DNA of 23,506 nucleotides from Caryophanales bacterium UBA2253 (lineage in GTDB: Bacteria > Bacillota_I > Bacilli_A > ML615J-28 > CAG-698), in contig DDXT01000035.1 in the NCBI GenBank assembly GCA_002347755.1, forward strand, positions 1 through 23,506, in the 5' to 3' direction. Shown in pieces: positions 15,463-23,364 of this stretch; position 1 is the stretch's first letter; every line of letters begins with the position of its first letter. The notes beneath the pieces are model-generated. The model searched no databases, had not been told where the DNA came from, and was given only the letters and a program-made list of their open reading frames with translations. A program made the translations under genes and the position numbers.

Positions 15463-16463
15463 AAACGCTAAAAATCAAATACTTATCTCACAAAGTGGAA
15501 GTATTTTTGGAAAACGGGCTCATCAGCCGCTTGGGAGACTATTTGAAAGAGGATGTTCGCTATTTTATCATCACCGACCTTAATGTGGCGCATCTTTATT
15601 TGGATTCCGTTACCAAACAATTAAAAAAATATGACCTTTATCTGTTGTCTTCGGGGGAGAATAGCAAGAACTACGCCGAAGTTGAAAACATCATCAACCG
15701 AATGTTGGAAGCCAATATCCAAAAATACGATTTTATTCTGTCCCTCGGCGGCGGAGTTGTTGGCGATATCGCCGGCTTCGTAGCCGCCATTTACAAACGT
15801 GGCATTCGGTTTGTGAGCATTCCCACGACCCTGATGGCCCAAGTCGACAGTTCCTTGGGCGGGAAATGTGGCATCGACTTCACTGCCAACCATCAAAACT
15901 ACAAGAACCAAATCGGGACCGTTTATCATCCGGAGGCCATTTTTGTGGACCCGATGATCCTTAAGACGCTTCCGAAAGCGGAATACCTTTCGGGAATGGC
16001 GGAAGTCGTGAAATACGGGTTGTGCTTTTCCAAAAAGCTGTTTGAACAATTATCCGGGACCTTTGATCTTGAGGAAGTCATCTTTCAGTGTCTGAGCCTC
16101 AAGGCCAAGATAACCGAAAAAGACGAATTTGACGAGAATCTTCGGATGATTCTCAATTATGGCCATACGGTCGGACATGGGTTGGAGAGCTTTTCTCAAT
16201 TCTCCCTCAGCCATGGACAAGCTGTGGCCATCGGGATGCTTTGGGAAACCCGCCAACTTGAAATCAAAACCCGGCTTCGGGAATTATATCAAAAACTGGG
16301 CATTAATGCGGCGTTTGATTTTTCGATGAAGGATCTGACCGATTTCATCACCCAAGACAAGAAAATGGAAAGCAAAAATATCCGCATCCCGGTCTTGAAA
16401 GCCATCGGTTTGATCGAAATGGAAACTAAACCGTTGGACGCTTTTTTGAGAGAAATATCATGA
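15459..16463 (+). CDS. aroB: 3-dehydroquinate synthase
   Basis: Step 2: NAD- and zinc-dependent cyclisation of DAHP to 3-dehydroquinate. The 334 residues are slightly short of the usual 350-360. Visible are the NAD-binding GGGVVGD at 97-103, IPTTLMAQVDSSLGGK near 120-138, and zinc ligands Glu182 (MAEVVKYG), His236 (GHTVGHG) and His252 (SHGQAVAIGM). The 16-residue gap between the two His matches the family. It is coupled to aroA and aroC by ATGA overlaps at both ends, so the three are translated as a unit. Confidence 0.95.
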   Translation: MKTLKIKYLSHKVEVFLENGLISRLGDYLKEDVRYFIITDLNVAHLYLDSVTKQLKKYDLYLLSSGENSKNYAEVENIINRMLEANIQKYDFILSLGGGVVGDIAGFVAAIYKRGIRFVSIPTTLMAQVDSSLGGKCGIDFTANHQNYKNQIGTVYHPEAIFVDPMILKTLPKAEYLSGMAEVVKYGLCFSKKLFEQLSGTFDLEEVIFQCLSLKAKITEKDEFDENLRMILNYGHTVGHGLESFSQFSLSHGQAVAIGMLWETRQLEIKTRLRELYQKLGINAAFDFSMKDLTDFITQDKKMESKNIRIPVLKAIGLIEMETKPLDAFLREIS

Positions 16464-17524
16464 ACACCTTTGGGAATTATCTAAAAATCACCCTTTTCGG
16501 GGCTTCGCATGAACCGTTTGTTGGCTTGACCGCGGACGGTTTTTCGGCGGGGATTGCTTTAGATCTGGATTTGATCCGAAAACGGCTCCAAAACCGGAAA
16601 GGTTTGGGGGCTTTGACTTCCAAACGTCTGGAACCCGATGATTTTGAGATCATCAGCGGCTACTTCGAAGGCCATACCACCGGGGCCCCGCTGACGGTTC
16701 TGGTTCGCAACGAAGATGTAAAAAGCGAAGATTATGCGATCAATCGCCACCTCGCGCGGCCGAGCCACGCTGATTATGTCAATTTTGTCAAATACCAGGG
16801 CTTCGCGGATCATCGAGGCGGGGGCGTTGCTTCCGGCCGGTTGACCGTGGTTTTGATCATCCTCGGAGCCATTTGCGAACAAATACTAAAACCAAAAAAC
16901 ATTTTGGTCGCCTCGCGGATGCGGTCGGTTGGTCAACTTTCGGACGCCGAGAGAGTTTTTTCGGATGAAGATTTACGAAAACTTGGTGAAGAACCTTTCC
17001 CGGTTGCGGATCCAGCCATCAAAGAGCAGATACTGCAAGCGATCCATCAAGCCAAAGAAGCTAAGGACAGCTTGGGAGGAATCGTTCAGACTTTTGTTCG
17101 AAACCTTCCGGTGGGACTCGGAAATCCATTTTTTGATGGTTTTGAATCGCTTTTGGGGCATTTGCTCTTGGCGATTCCGGGATCAAAGGGCTTGGAATTC
17201 GGAGACGGATTTGCGATCGCGGGCAAGCGCGGAAGCGAGGCCAATGATCCGATGGTTTATGAAAACGGTCAGGTAAAATTCCAATCCAACCACGCCGGCG
17301 GACTGAACGGGGGCTTAAGCGATGGCGAGACCGTGGTTTTTCAAACCGCTTTTCGGCCAACCCCATCCATCGGCATTCCGCAACAAACCATTGATCTTGT
17401 TGGCCAAAAGAATCAAGTTTTGACCATTGAAGGCCGCCACGACGTCATTTTCGCGATCAAGGCCCTGCATGTGGTCAATGCTCTCACATATTATGCCATC
17501 TTGGAAATGATGCAAGGAAGGTAA
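16460..17524 (+). CDS. aroC: Chorismate synthase
   Basis: Step 7: FMNH2-dependent removal of phosphate from EPSP to form chorismate. The 354 residues are the normal length. Signatures are FGASHEPFVG at about 13-22, HTTGAPL near residue 71, RPSHADYVNFVKY near 100, and FADHRGGGVASGR near 116, which contains the FMN-site Arg and Gly run. Near the C-terminus, GLNGGLSDGETVVFQTAF and EGRHDV are also conserved. It overlaps aroB by 4 bases and is followed by the fusion gene after a single base. Confidence 0.95.
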   Translation: MNTFGNYLKITLFGASHEPFVGLTADGFSAGIALDLDLIRKRLQNRKGLGALTSKRLEPDDFEIISGYFEGHTTGAPLTVLVRNEDVKSEDYAINRHLARPSHADYVNFVKYQGFADHRGGGVASGRLTVVLIILGAICEQILKPKNILVASRMRSVGQLSDAERVFSDEDLRKLGEEPFPVADPAIKEQILQAIHQAKEAKDSLGGIVQTFVRNLPVGLGNPFFDGFESLLGHLLLAIPGSKGLEFGDGFAIAGKRGSEANDPMVYENGQVKFQSNHAGGLNGGLSDGETVVFQTAFRPTPSIGIPQQTIDLVGQKNQVLTIEGRHDVIFAIKALHVVNALTYYAILEMMQGR

Positions 17525-17525
17525 T

Positions 17526-19007
17526 ATGAGCGATTTAAACGATTATCGTAAAAAAATCGACGAAATCGATGAAAAGCTGATCGGCTTGCTGGGCGAGCGG
17601 ATGAAACTGGTCCAAGGGATCGGCCGCTTAAAAATCAAAAACAATCTGCCCATTGAATCCGGTTCGCGGGAAAACGAGATCATGGCCCGTTTTCAAAACG
17701 ACCAATATGCCCGGGAGCTGAAAGACATCTATCAAATGATTTTTCTCACCAGCAAAAGACTTCAGAAGCCGGATTATTATTTAGTGGGAAAAAGCCTGGT
17801 TTATTCCGTCTCGCCGCTCATTTACCAAATGTTTGGTTTGGATGGTTATGGCCTTTTGGAAACCGAGGTTTTTCCTTTGATTAAGGATTCCGAATTTCGG
17901 GGCATCAGCATAACCAATCCTTTCAAAAATGAAGCTTTTTTGAAGTGCGATGAAACCACCGAAACCGCCAAGAAAACCGCAGCGGTCAACACGATAATGA
18001 AGAAGAACGGGCGAATGATTGGGGAAAACACTGATTATTTTGGTTTTTCCTGGTTGCTTGATCATCATCATTTGAACGTTTCCCAAAAAAAGGCGCTCAT
18101 CATCGGCAATGGCGCCACTTCTCGAACCGTTGAACAAGTTTTGAAAGACCGGAACTGCGGGGAAATCGTCAAATTGGTTCGCAACGTTCGAAACCCGGAC
18201 GAAATTCCTTTGACTGATTATCAAAAGCAGGCGAACGCGGATTTTTTGATCAACGCTACCCCGTACGGGACCTTCCCGAACGACGACGTGAGACCTTTGT
18301 TTCCGCTTTCCGAATTTCCGAATTTGCAAGCCGTCATTGACGTCATTTACAATCCCCGGGTTTCGCCGCTTCTGAATGAAGCCCGCCAAAATAAACTAAA
18401 AGCGATCAGCGGATTAGGCATGTTAGTGGCACAGGCCGCCTTTTCCCTGAAATTTTGGACCGGAAAAGATGCCGTTTCCCAAATCGAAGCAGTGCATTCA
18501 GCCATGAAACGCCGTTTGGCCAACATCGTTCTGATTGGAATGCCATATTCCGGGAAATCAACGATCGGAAAACAACTAAGCGGCTTATTAAACAAACCAT
18601 TTTTTGATGGCGACGCCGAACTGGAAAAGATCGGGTTTGATCTGCCGACGGTCCTAAAGACCCAGACTGTGGAAGCATTCCGCCAAAAGGAAGCGAAAGT
18701 AATGTCTGAACTGGCCAAGAAACAAGGCATTGTTCTGGCGACCGGAGGGGGGATCGTCCTCAACCCGGAAGTGATGAAACGGCTTGGCAACAACGGTCTC
18801 ATCGTTTTCGTGAACACTCCGCTTTCGCTTTTGAAAGAGCGCGTCGACGGAACCAGGCCGCTTTCGAAAACCGTCGGGGAACTGGAAGACTTGTTCATTC
18901 AGCGGATCATGCTTTATCATAAATACGCGGACCTGGTTGTTAATGAAAACGACCTTCCGAAGATAACGGAGAAAATCAATGAACATCTTGATCATCAATG
19001 GTCCTAA
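17526..19007 (+). CDS. Trifunctional chorismate mutase - shikimate dehydrogenase - shikimate kinase
   Basis: A 493-residue fusion of three enzymes. Residues 1-80 are an all-helical AroQ-class chorismate mutase (YRKKIDEIDEKLIGLLGERM, then IGRLKIKN and SRENEI). Residues about 82-328 are shikimate dehydrogenase AroE: VSPLIY shikimate-binding start, catalytic Lys134 (NPFK) and Asp170 (ENTDYFG), and a Rossmann GNGATSRT with Thr for the usual Ala. Residues about 330-493 are shikimate kinase AroK: Walker A 338-346 (GMPYSGKST), DGDAELE, ATGGGIV and RPLSK. All key residues look intact, so steps 4 and 5 plus chorismate to prephenate are probably all active. It begins one base after aroC and overlaps aroQ by 29 bases. 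No separate aroE or aroK is in the window. Confidence 0.92.
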   Translation: MSDLNDYRKKIDEIDEKLIGLLGERMKLVQGIGRLKIKNNLPIESGSRENEIMARFQNDQYARELKDIYQMIFLTSKRLQKPDYYLVGKSLVYSVSPLIYQMFGLDGYGLLETEVFPLIKDSEFRGISITNPFKNEAFLKCDETTETAKKTAAVNTIMKKNGRMIGENTDYFGFSWLLDHHHLNVSQKKALIIGNGATSRTVEQVLKDRNCGEIVKLVRNVRNPDEIPLTDYQKQANADFLINATPYGTFPNDDVRPLFPLSEFPNLQAVIDVIYNPRVSPLLNEARQNKLKAISGLGMLVAQAAFSLKFWTGKDAVSQIEAVHSAMKRRLANIVLIGMPYSGKSTIGKQLSGLLNKPFFDGDAELEKIGFDLPTVLKTQTVEAFRQKEAKVMSELAKKQGIVLATGGGIVLNPEVMKRLGNNGLIVFVNTPLSLLKERVDGTRPLSKTVGELEDLFIQRIMLYHKYADLVVNENDLPKITEKINEHLDHQWS

Positions 19008-19431
19008 TCTGAATATGTTGGGGATCCGGGAACCGGAAATCTACGGAAAACAAACTTACCCGGCTTTGGAAAACTTCATTAAAGCTTCAGCCCGCGAACT
19101 TGGGGTAGAAGCGGAAGTCTTTCAGACGAACCATGAGGGCGTCATCGTTGACAAAATCCAAGCCGCCTACTATAATAAAACCGATGCGATCGTCATCAAT
19201 CCGGGGGCCTTTACTCATTACTCCTACGCGATCCGCGACGCCATCAAAGCCGTCGGGCTTCCGACCGTCGAAGTTCATTTGAGCGACATTGCCAAGCGCG
19301 AGGATTTCCGAAAAATCTCGGTGATCGCCGATGTTTGCTCGGCCCGATTCATCGGCCTTGGATTTGACGGTTACCGTCAGGCTTTGGTATTTTTAAAAGA
19401 GGAAAAACATGGAACTTGTAAAAAAAACTAA
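18979..19431 (+). CDS. aroQ: 3-dehydroquinate dehydratase, type II
   Basis: Step 3: dehydration of 3-dehydroquinate to 3-dehydroshikimate by the dodecameric type II enzyme. The 150 residues match the family. NGPNLNMLG at 7-15 leads to catalytic Arg17 and Tyr22 (REPEIYG). QTNHEG follows near residue 50, catalytic His80 sits in NPGAFTHYS, and EVHLSDI with KREDFR near 100. The ATG overlaps the end of the fusion gene by 29 bases, and a GGAG lies about 8 bases upstream of it. The symbol aroQ is shared with chorismate mutases; here it means dehydroquinase. Confidence 0.94.
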   Translation: MNILIINGPNLNMLGIREPEIYGKQTYPALENFIKASARELGVEAEVFQTNHEGVIVDKIQAAYYNKTDAIVINPGAFTHYSYAIRDAIKAVGLPTVEVHLSDIAKREDFRKISVIADVCSARFIGLGFDGYRQALVFLKEEKHGTCKKN

Positions 19432-20203
19432 GCGAATAAGCGCCATCGGCGATTTCTCGTTGGATGAGAATCTGCTATTGATCGCCGGGCCTTGCGCGAT
19501 GGAAAATGAAACGCAGATGGTTAAAACCGCCGAGTTTCTGGTGAAAAACGGGATTCGTTTTTTGCGGGCTTATCCGTACAAACCCCGAACTTCTCCGGAT
19601 TCCTTCCAGGGTCTTGGTAAAGACGGATTTCGGATCATTCAAAACCTTAAGGAACGCTATCATCTGAAGATCGTGGCGGAACTGGTGGACTTGGATGAAC
19701 TTGATTTCTATTTGGAAAATGTCAACCTCATCCAAATCGGAGCCCGCAACATGCAAAACTTTGAACTCCTGAAGGCTTTGGGGAGAATCAAAAAGCCCCT
19801 GATCCTTAAACGAGGGTTCGGAAATACCATTGAAGAATGGCTCTATGCGGCGGAATACATTCTCAAAGGCGGGAACGACCAAATCATTTTGTGTGAACGG
19901 GGAATTCGAACTTTCGAGACAATGACGCGAAACACTTTGGACATCAGCGCCATTCCACTGGTCAAAATGCTGACCAACTTGCCCATCATCGCCGATCCTT
20001 CGCACGCCTGCGGCCGAAGCGATTTGGTTAAACCGCTGTCTTTGGCGGCAGTGGCCGCCGGTGCCGACGGCTTGTTGCTTGAGGTCCATCCTGATCCGAA
20101 GAATTCTTTGAGTGACAAAGAACAAGCGCTGAGTTTTGGTGAATTTGTTGAAATGCTTCCGGATCTGCGCAAAACCGCGGCCCTTTTCGGAAAAAAACTG
20201 TAA
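19409..20203 (+). CDS. aroF: DAHP synthase, type I-beta, without regulatory domain
   Basis: Step 1: condensation of PEP and erythrose-4-phosphate. The 264 residues form the bare TIM barrel of the I-beta class (Thermotoga/Bacillus type): IAGPCAME near residue 26 with the metal-site Cys, KPRTSPDSFQGLG, IGARNMQNF, KRGFGNT, CERGIRTFE, ADPSHACGR and LEVHPDP. There is neither an N-terminal ferredoxin-like domain nor a fused chorismate mutase, the two usual feedback devices of this class. The segment before KPRTSP reads RAYPY where GGAF is usual. AAAGAGG precedes the ATG, which overlaps aroQ by 23 bases. It is the last gene of the shikimate operon. Confidence 0.93.
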   Translation: MELVKKTKRISAIGDFSLDENLLLIAGPCAMENETQMVKTAEFLVKNGIRFLRAYPYKPRTSPDSFQGLGKDGFRIIQNLKERYHLKIVAELVDLDELDFYLENVNLIQIGARNMQNFELLKALGRIKKPLILKRGFGNTIEEWLYAAEYILKGGNDQIILCERGIRTFETMTRNTLDISAIPLVKMLTNLPIIADPSHACGRSDLVKPLSLAAVAAGADGLLLEVHPDPKNSLSDKEQALSFGEFVEMLPDLRKTAALFGKKL

Positions 20204-20210
20204 TTATTTC

Positions 20211-20224
20211 TGATAACGTTATCA
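20211..20224 (+). promoter_or_regulatory. cre-like palindrome upstream of gap
   Basis: TGATAACGTTATCA is a perfect 14-base palindrome that fits the classic catabolite-responsive element pattern TGWNANCGNTNWCA. It lies 12 bases upstream of the gap -35, centred about 54 bases before the predicted transcription start, where CcpA activates ackA- and pta-type promoters. Other LacI-family regulators bind similar CG-centred dyads. Confidence 0.55.
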
Positions 20225-20236
20225 AAATATTAACCA

Positions 20237-20265
20237 TTGAAAATTTTTGGTGGAAATAGTATAAT
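20237..20265 (+). promoter_or_regulatory. Promoter for gap
   Basis: TTGAAA (20237-20242), exactly 17 bases, TATAAT (20260-20265). It is close to consensus, as expected for a highly expressed glycolytic gene. Confidence 0.85.
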
Positions 20266-20301
20266 AACATCGTTAAATAGACCATAAGGAGGAAATTAAA
20301 T

Positions 20302-21324
20302 ATGGCAGTAAAAGTTGCTATTAATGGATTTGGACGAATTGGAAGATTGGCGTTCCGTTTGATGTTTGAAAGCAAGGATTTTGACATCGTTGCTTTGAAC
20401 GACTTAACCGGAGCCGAGGATCTGGCCTATCTTTTGAAATATGACAGCGCGCAAGGACGCTACAAAAATGACAGCATTTCCTGGAAACAGGGAGCGATCA
20501 TTGTTGACGGAAAAGAAATCAAAGTTTTCGCCGAGAAAGACCCATTGCTTTTGCCTTGGAAGGCTTTGGATGTTGATGTCGTTATCGAATGCACCGGGGC
20601 TTTCACCAGCAAAGACAAAGCGATTGCCCACATCACTGCTGGCGCAAAACGCGTCATCATTTCCGCCCCAGCCAAAGGCGAAGGAATCAAGACCATTGTT
20701 TACAATGTCAACCACAAGACCTTGGACGGAAGCGAAGAAATCATTTCCGCCGCATCTTGCACAACCAACTGCTTGGCGCCGGTTGCCAAAGTTTTGAATG
20801 ACAATCTAGGAATTGTCAAAGGTTACATGACTACCGTTCATGCTTATACTAATGACCAAAACACCCTTGACGGCCCACACAAAGCCGGAATCAAATCCCG
20901 CCGGACCCGCGCCGCTGCTGAAAACATCGTCCCGACCACTACCGGAGCCGCCACCGCGGTTGGCTTGGCCATCCCGGAATTAAAGGGAAAATTGGATGGA
21001 ATTTCGCTTCGTGTTCCGACCATCACCGGATCGATCGTTGACTTGGTTTTCGAACCGGCTAAACATGTCACTGTCGAAGAAGTCAATGCTTTGTTAAAAG
21101 CCAACTCGAGCGAGACTTTGGGATATACGGAAGACCCAATCGTTTCTTCCGATGTCATCGGCATGCAATTCGGATCGCTGGTTGATGCTTCGATGACTTC
21201 AATCGTTGAAGTTGACGGGAAGCAACTCGTAAAAGTACTTTCTTGGTATGACAATGAAATGGGCTACACCGCTCAGTTGGTCAGAACCGCCCGATACTTG
21301 GTTTCCAAAATTGCCAAGAAATAA
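20302..21324 (+). CDS. gap: Glyceraldehyde-3-phosphate dehydrogenase, glycolytic type
   Basis: It oxidises glyceraldehyde-3-phosphate to 1,3-bisphosphoglycerate with NAD+. The 340 residues carry the Rossmann INGFGRIGR at 7-15, NDLT near residue 33 (Asp after the second strand favours NAD over NADP), catalytic Cys153 in ASCTTNC, HAYTNDQ near 180, and SWYDNEMGYT near the C-terminus. AAGGAGG lies 9 bases before the ATG. It is monocistronic, with its own consensus promoter, a cre-like site upstream and a terminator downstream. No CggR-type repressor gene or other glycolytic gene is adjacent, unlike the cggR-gapA-pgk order of Bacillus. Confidence 0.97.
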   Translation: MAVKVAINGFGRIGRLAFRLMFESKDFDIVALNDLTGAEDLAYLLKYDSAQGRYKNDSISWKQGAIIVDGKEIKVFAEKDPLLLPWKALDVDVVIECTGAFTSKDKAIAHITAGAKRVIISAPAKGEGIKTIVYNVNHKTLDGSEEIISAASCTTNCLAPVAKVLNDNLGIVKGYMTTVHAYTNDQNTLDGPHKAGIKSRRTRAAAENIVPTTTGAATAVGLAIPELKGKLDGISLRVPTITGSIVDLVFEPAKHVTVEEVNALLKANSSETLGYTEDPIVSSDVIGMQFGSLVDASMTSIVEVDGKQLVKVLSWYDNEMGYTAQLVRTARYLVSKIAKK

Positions 21325-21341
21325 ATCAAGCAAAAACTGAG

Positions 21342-21370
21342 GGAGAAAAGTAAATCTTTTCTCCTTTTTT
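21342..21370 (+). terminator. Intrinsic terminator after gap
   Basis: GGAGAAAAG (21342-21350), loop TAAAT, CTTTTCTCC (21356-21364), then TTTTTT. Confidence 0.92.
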
Positions 21371-21381
21371 CGTGGTTTTTG

Positions 21382-21390
21382 TGTTATAAT
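21382..21390 (+). promoter_or_regulatory. Extended -10 promoter for the rRNA methyltransferase gene
   Basis: TGt-TATAAT (TATAAT 21385-21390), right after the gap terminator. No -35 match is seen. Confidence 0.65.
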
Positions 21391-21412
21391 TTTCAAATAG
21401 AGGATAAGAAAA

Positions 21413-22756
21413 ATGCAAGAAAAAGATAAATTAACTGCGGAGTGCGTGGATCTAAACCACCAGGGCCAAGGGGTCTGCAAATTTGACGGATTTCCGATTT
21501 TCGTGGATTACCTGCTTCCGGGGGAAAAAGCCACCATCGTCATCAACAGACTTACCAAGAACTATGGATTCGGAGCGATCCTTGAATTGTTAGAAAAGAG
21601 CCCGAACCGCGTCGAACCTCGTTGCTCGGCTTTTGGGAAATGCGGCGGCTGCGAGATCATGCATCTGGATTACTCTGGTCAGTTGGAATACAAAAAGCAA
21701 ATGGCGATTTCCACCTTTCATAAGATCGGCCATTTGGACAACCTTCCGGTCGCCGGGATTTTGGGGATGGACGATCCTTATTTTTATCGAAACAAAGTTC
21801 AGATTCCTTTTCAACAACAAAACGGCAAAGCGGTTTGTGGGTTCTTCAAGCGGGGATCTCATGAAATCTATCCGCTTTCCGAATGCTACATCGAACCGGT
21901 TTTGGCAACCGCCATCGCGAAGTTTCTGCGCGATCTTTTCAATGATTACCGGATTCCGGCGTATAACGAGAAGAACCGTTCCGGAGTCCTTCGTCATGTC
22001 TTGATCCGAAAAAACATCGTTGATGAATACATGGTCGTGATCATCACCAACACGCGGACATTCGCCAACCAAGACGAAATCGTCCGGAAACTGGTCAGTC
22101 ATTTTGCGAACATAAAGACCGTCATTCACAGCTTCAATCCCAAAGATTCCAACGTGGTGCTCGGGTCTAAGAGCCGGGTGCTTTTCGGAGGCGGGATCCT
22201 GAATGAAAAATTATTGGGACTTCATTTTACGGTTTCCCATCAAAGCTTTTTCCAAACCAATTTTGAACAGACGGAAAAGTTGTACAAAACGGTCCTAAAA
22301 TACGCGAATCCGAAGAAAAACGAAACGATCGTCGATGGCTATTGTGGCGTCGGGACCGTTTCTTTATACTTGGCTGGTCATTGTAAGAAAGTAATTGGCA
22401 TTGAGATCGTTGAAGATGCCATTAAAGACGCCAAAGGCAATGCCATGATCAACGGCATTGAAAATGCGGAGTTTATGGTCGGGAAAGCGGAAGAAGAAAT
22501 CCTAAAACTGGAAGATGTTCATATTGACACCATGGTCATCGATCCGCCGCGCAAAGGCTGCGATCCGCGATTGCTCGCCGCCATCAAAGCCCGAAAGATA
22601 GGGAAAATAATCTATGTTTCTTGCGACGTCGCCACCTTAGCCCGGGATCTGGAAATGCTCGTTACCGATTACGAGATCAAAGAGATCACGCTGGTTGATA
22701 TGTTTCCCCAAATCTGCGACGTCGAAACTGTCGCCCGGCTGGAGTTAAAATCTTAA
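21413..22756 (+). CDS. 23S rRNA (uracil-C5)-methyltransferase, RlmD/RlmCD (RumA) family
   Basis: It is a SAM-dependent m5U methyltransferase. In Firmicutes one RlmCD enzyme modifies U747 and U1939 of 23S rRNA. The 447 residues begin with a TRAM/OB domain (about 5-60). A [4Fe-4S] motif follows: Cys71-x5-Cys77-x2-Cys80, plus Cys142. The catalytic domain has QSFFQTNFEQTEKLY, the SAM loop VDGYCGVGT, IDPPRKGCDP, and nucleophile Cys404 in YVSCDVATLARDL. Which uridine is targeted, or whether it is a TrmFO-independent tRNA enzyme, cannot be told from sequence. AGAGGA precedes the ATG. It is a single gene between two independent promoters. Confidence 0.92.
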   Translation: MQEKDKLTAECVDLNHQGQGVCKFDGFPIFVDYLLPGEKATIVINRLTKNYGFGAILELLEKSPNRVEPRCSAFGKCGGCEIMHLDYSGQLEYKKQMAISTFHKIGHLDNLPVAGILGMDDPYFYRNKVQIPFQQQNGKAVCGFFKRGSHEIYPLSECYIEPVLATAIAKFLRDLFNDYRIPAYNEKNRSGVLRHVLIRKNIVDEYMVVIITNTRTFANQDEIVRKLVSHFANIKTVIHSFNPKDSNVVLGSKSRVLFGGGILNEKLLGLHFTVSHQSFFQTNFEQTEKLYKTVLKYANPKKNETIVDGYCGVGTVSLYLAGHCKKVIGIEIVEDAIKDAKGNAMINGIENAEFMVGKAEEEILKLEDVHIDTMVIDPPRKGCDPRLLAAIKARKIGKIIYVSCDVATLARDLEMLVTDYEIKEITLVDMFPQICDVETVARLELKS

Positions 22757-22889
22757 AAGGAACAAGACTAGAACTATTAAAATTCAGTGAACTTTGAAAA
22801 AACATCATTAGGCAATTTTTTCCGAGCAATCAAACCATAATCTCCATAAATAATCCATTAAAAAACAAAAAAATATTTTATTTCTTTCA
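22757..22889. other. AT-rich intergenic stretch
   Basis: I see no gene, terminator or repeat of note here. It is A/T-rich with runs of A and T but no stable hairpin, so the end of the methyltransferase transcript is undefined. Confidence 0.5.
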
Positions 22890-22918
22890 TTGTATTTATG
22901 TAAAAACAGTGATATAAT
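22890..22918 (+). promoter_or_regulatory. Promoter for zinc-ribbon gene
   Basis: TTGTAT (22890-22895), 17 bases, TATAAT (22913-22918) with TGa immediately before the -10. It is a strong match in all three elements. Confidence 0.85.
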
Positions 22919-23007
22919 ATTCACGTGGGACAAATTCGTTATTTTTAGACCCATAAAAGGACCAAAAATTATTGAAAAAGATCCTATCAGAAAGCGAGAA
23001 ATTAACC

Positions 23008-23292
23008 ATGCCAGACAGAACATTAGTTTGTAAGGATTGCGGAAAAGAATTTATCTTCTCCGAAAAAGAACAAGAATTCTACAAAGAAAAGAAGTTCGAA
23101 AACGATCCACAAAGATGCCCAGAATGCCGAGCTGCTAAAAAAGCACAACTTCGTGAAAGCCGCGGAAACGGACCTAGAGAAATGTACAACGTTATATGCT
23201 CCAATTGCGGAAAAGAAACCACAGTTCCTTTCAAACCAACCGGTGACAAACCTGTTTATTGCAAAGAATGCTACCAAGCAAGACATAAATAA
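23008..23292 (+). CDS. Small zinc-ribbon protein with four CxxC pairs
   Basis: A 94-residue protein of the probable zinc-ribbon family (zf-trcl, PF13451) with four CxxC knuckles: CKDC and CPEC in the first half, CSNC and CKEC in the second, enough for two zinc sites. Between them are the conserved KEFIFSEKEQEFYKEK and a basic RAAKKAQLRESRGNG linker. TVPFKP near the end is also typical. Function is unknown; nucleic-acid binding is a guess. The start at 23008 is chosen because relatives begin M-x-D-(K/R)-T-L-V-C. A TTG at 22972, with AAAGGA 10 bases before it, would add 12 residues and cannot be excluded. Codon use (AGA, CCA) differs from the CGG/CCG-rich neighbours and suggests high expression. 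Confidence 0.85.
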   Translation: MPDRTLVCKDCGKEFIFSEKEQEFYKEKKFENDPQRCPECRAAKKAQLRESRGNGPREMYNVICSNCGKETTVPFKPTGDKPVYCKECYQARHK

Positions 23293-23311
23293 GCATAAAC
23301 AATCAAACACG

Positions 23312-23345
23312 AAAGCCAGGGTTTACCCCGGCTTTTTTTATTTTT
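23312..23345 (+). terminator. Intrinsic terminator after the zinc-ribbon gene
   Basis: AAAGCC (23312-23317) and GGG pair with CCC and GGCTTT (23330-23335), with one A-C mismatch and a TTTA loop, followed by TTTTATTTTT. Confidence 0.9.
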
Positions 23346-23364
23346 CGTTGCATCAAAAAAAGAC

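Noticed and set aside
18406..18898. Minus-strand frames across the AroE-AroK junction, checked as a possible break between two genes
   Set aside because: The + frame is continuous from the mutase to the kinase with intact motifs on both sides, so there is no sign of a frameshift or separate genes.
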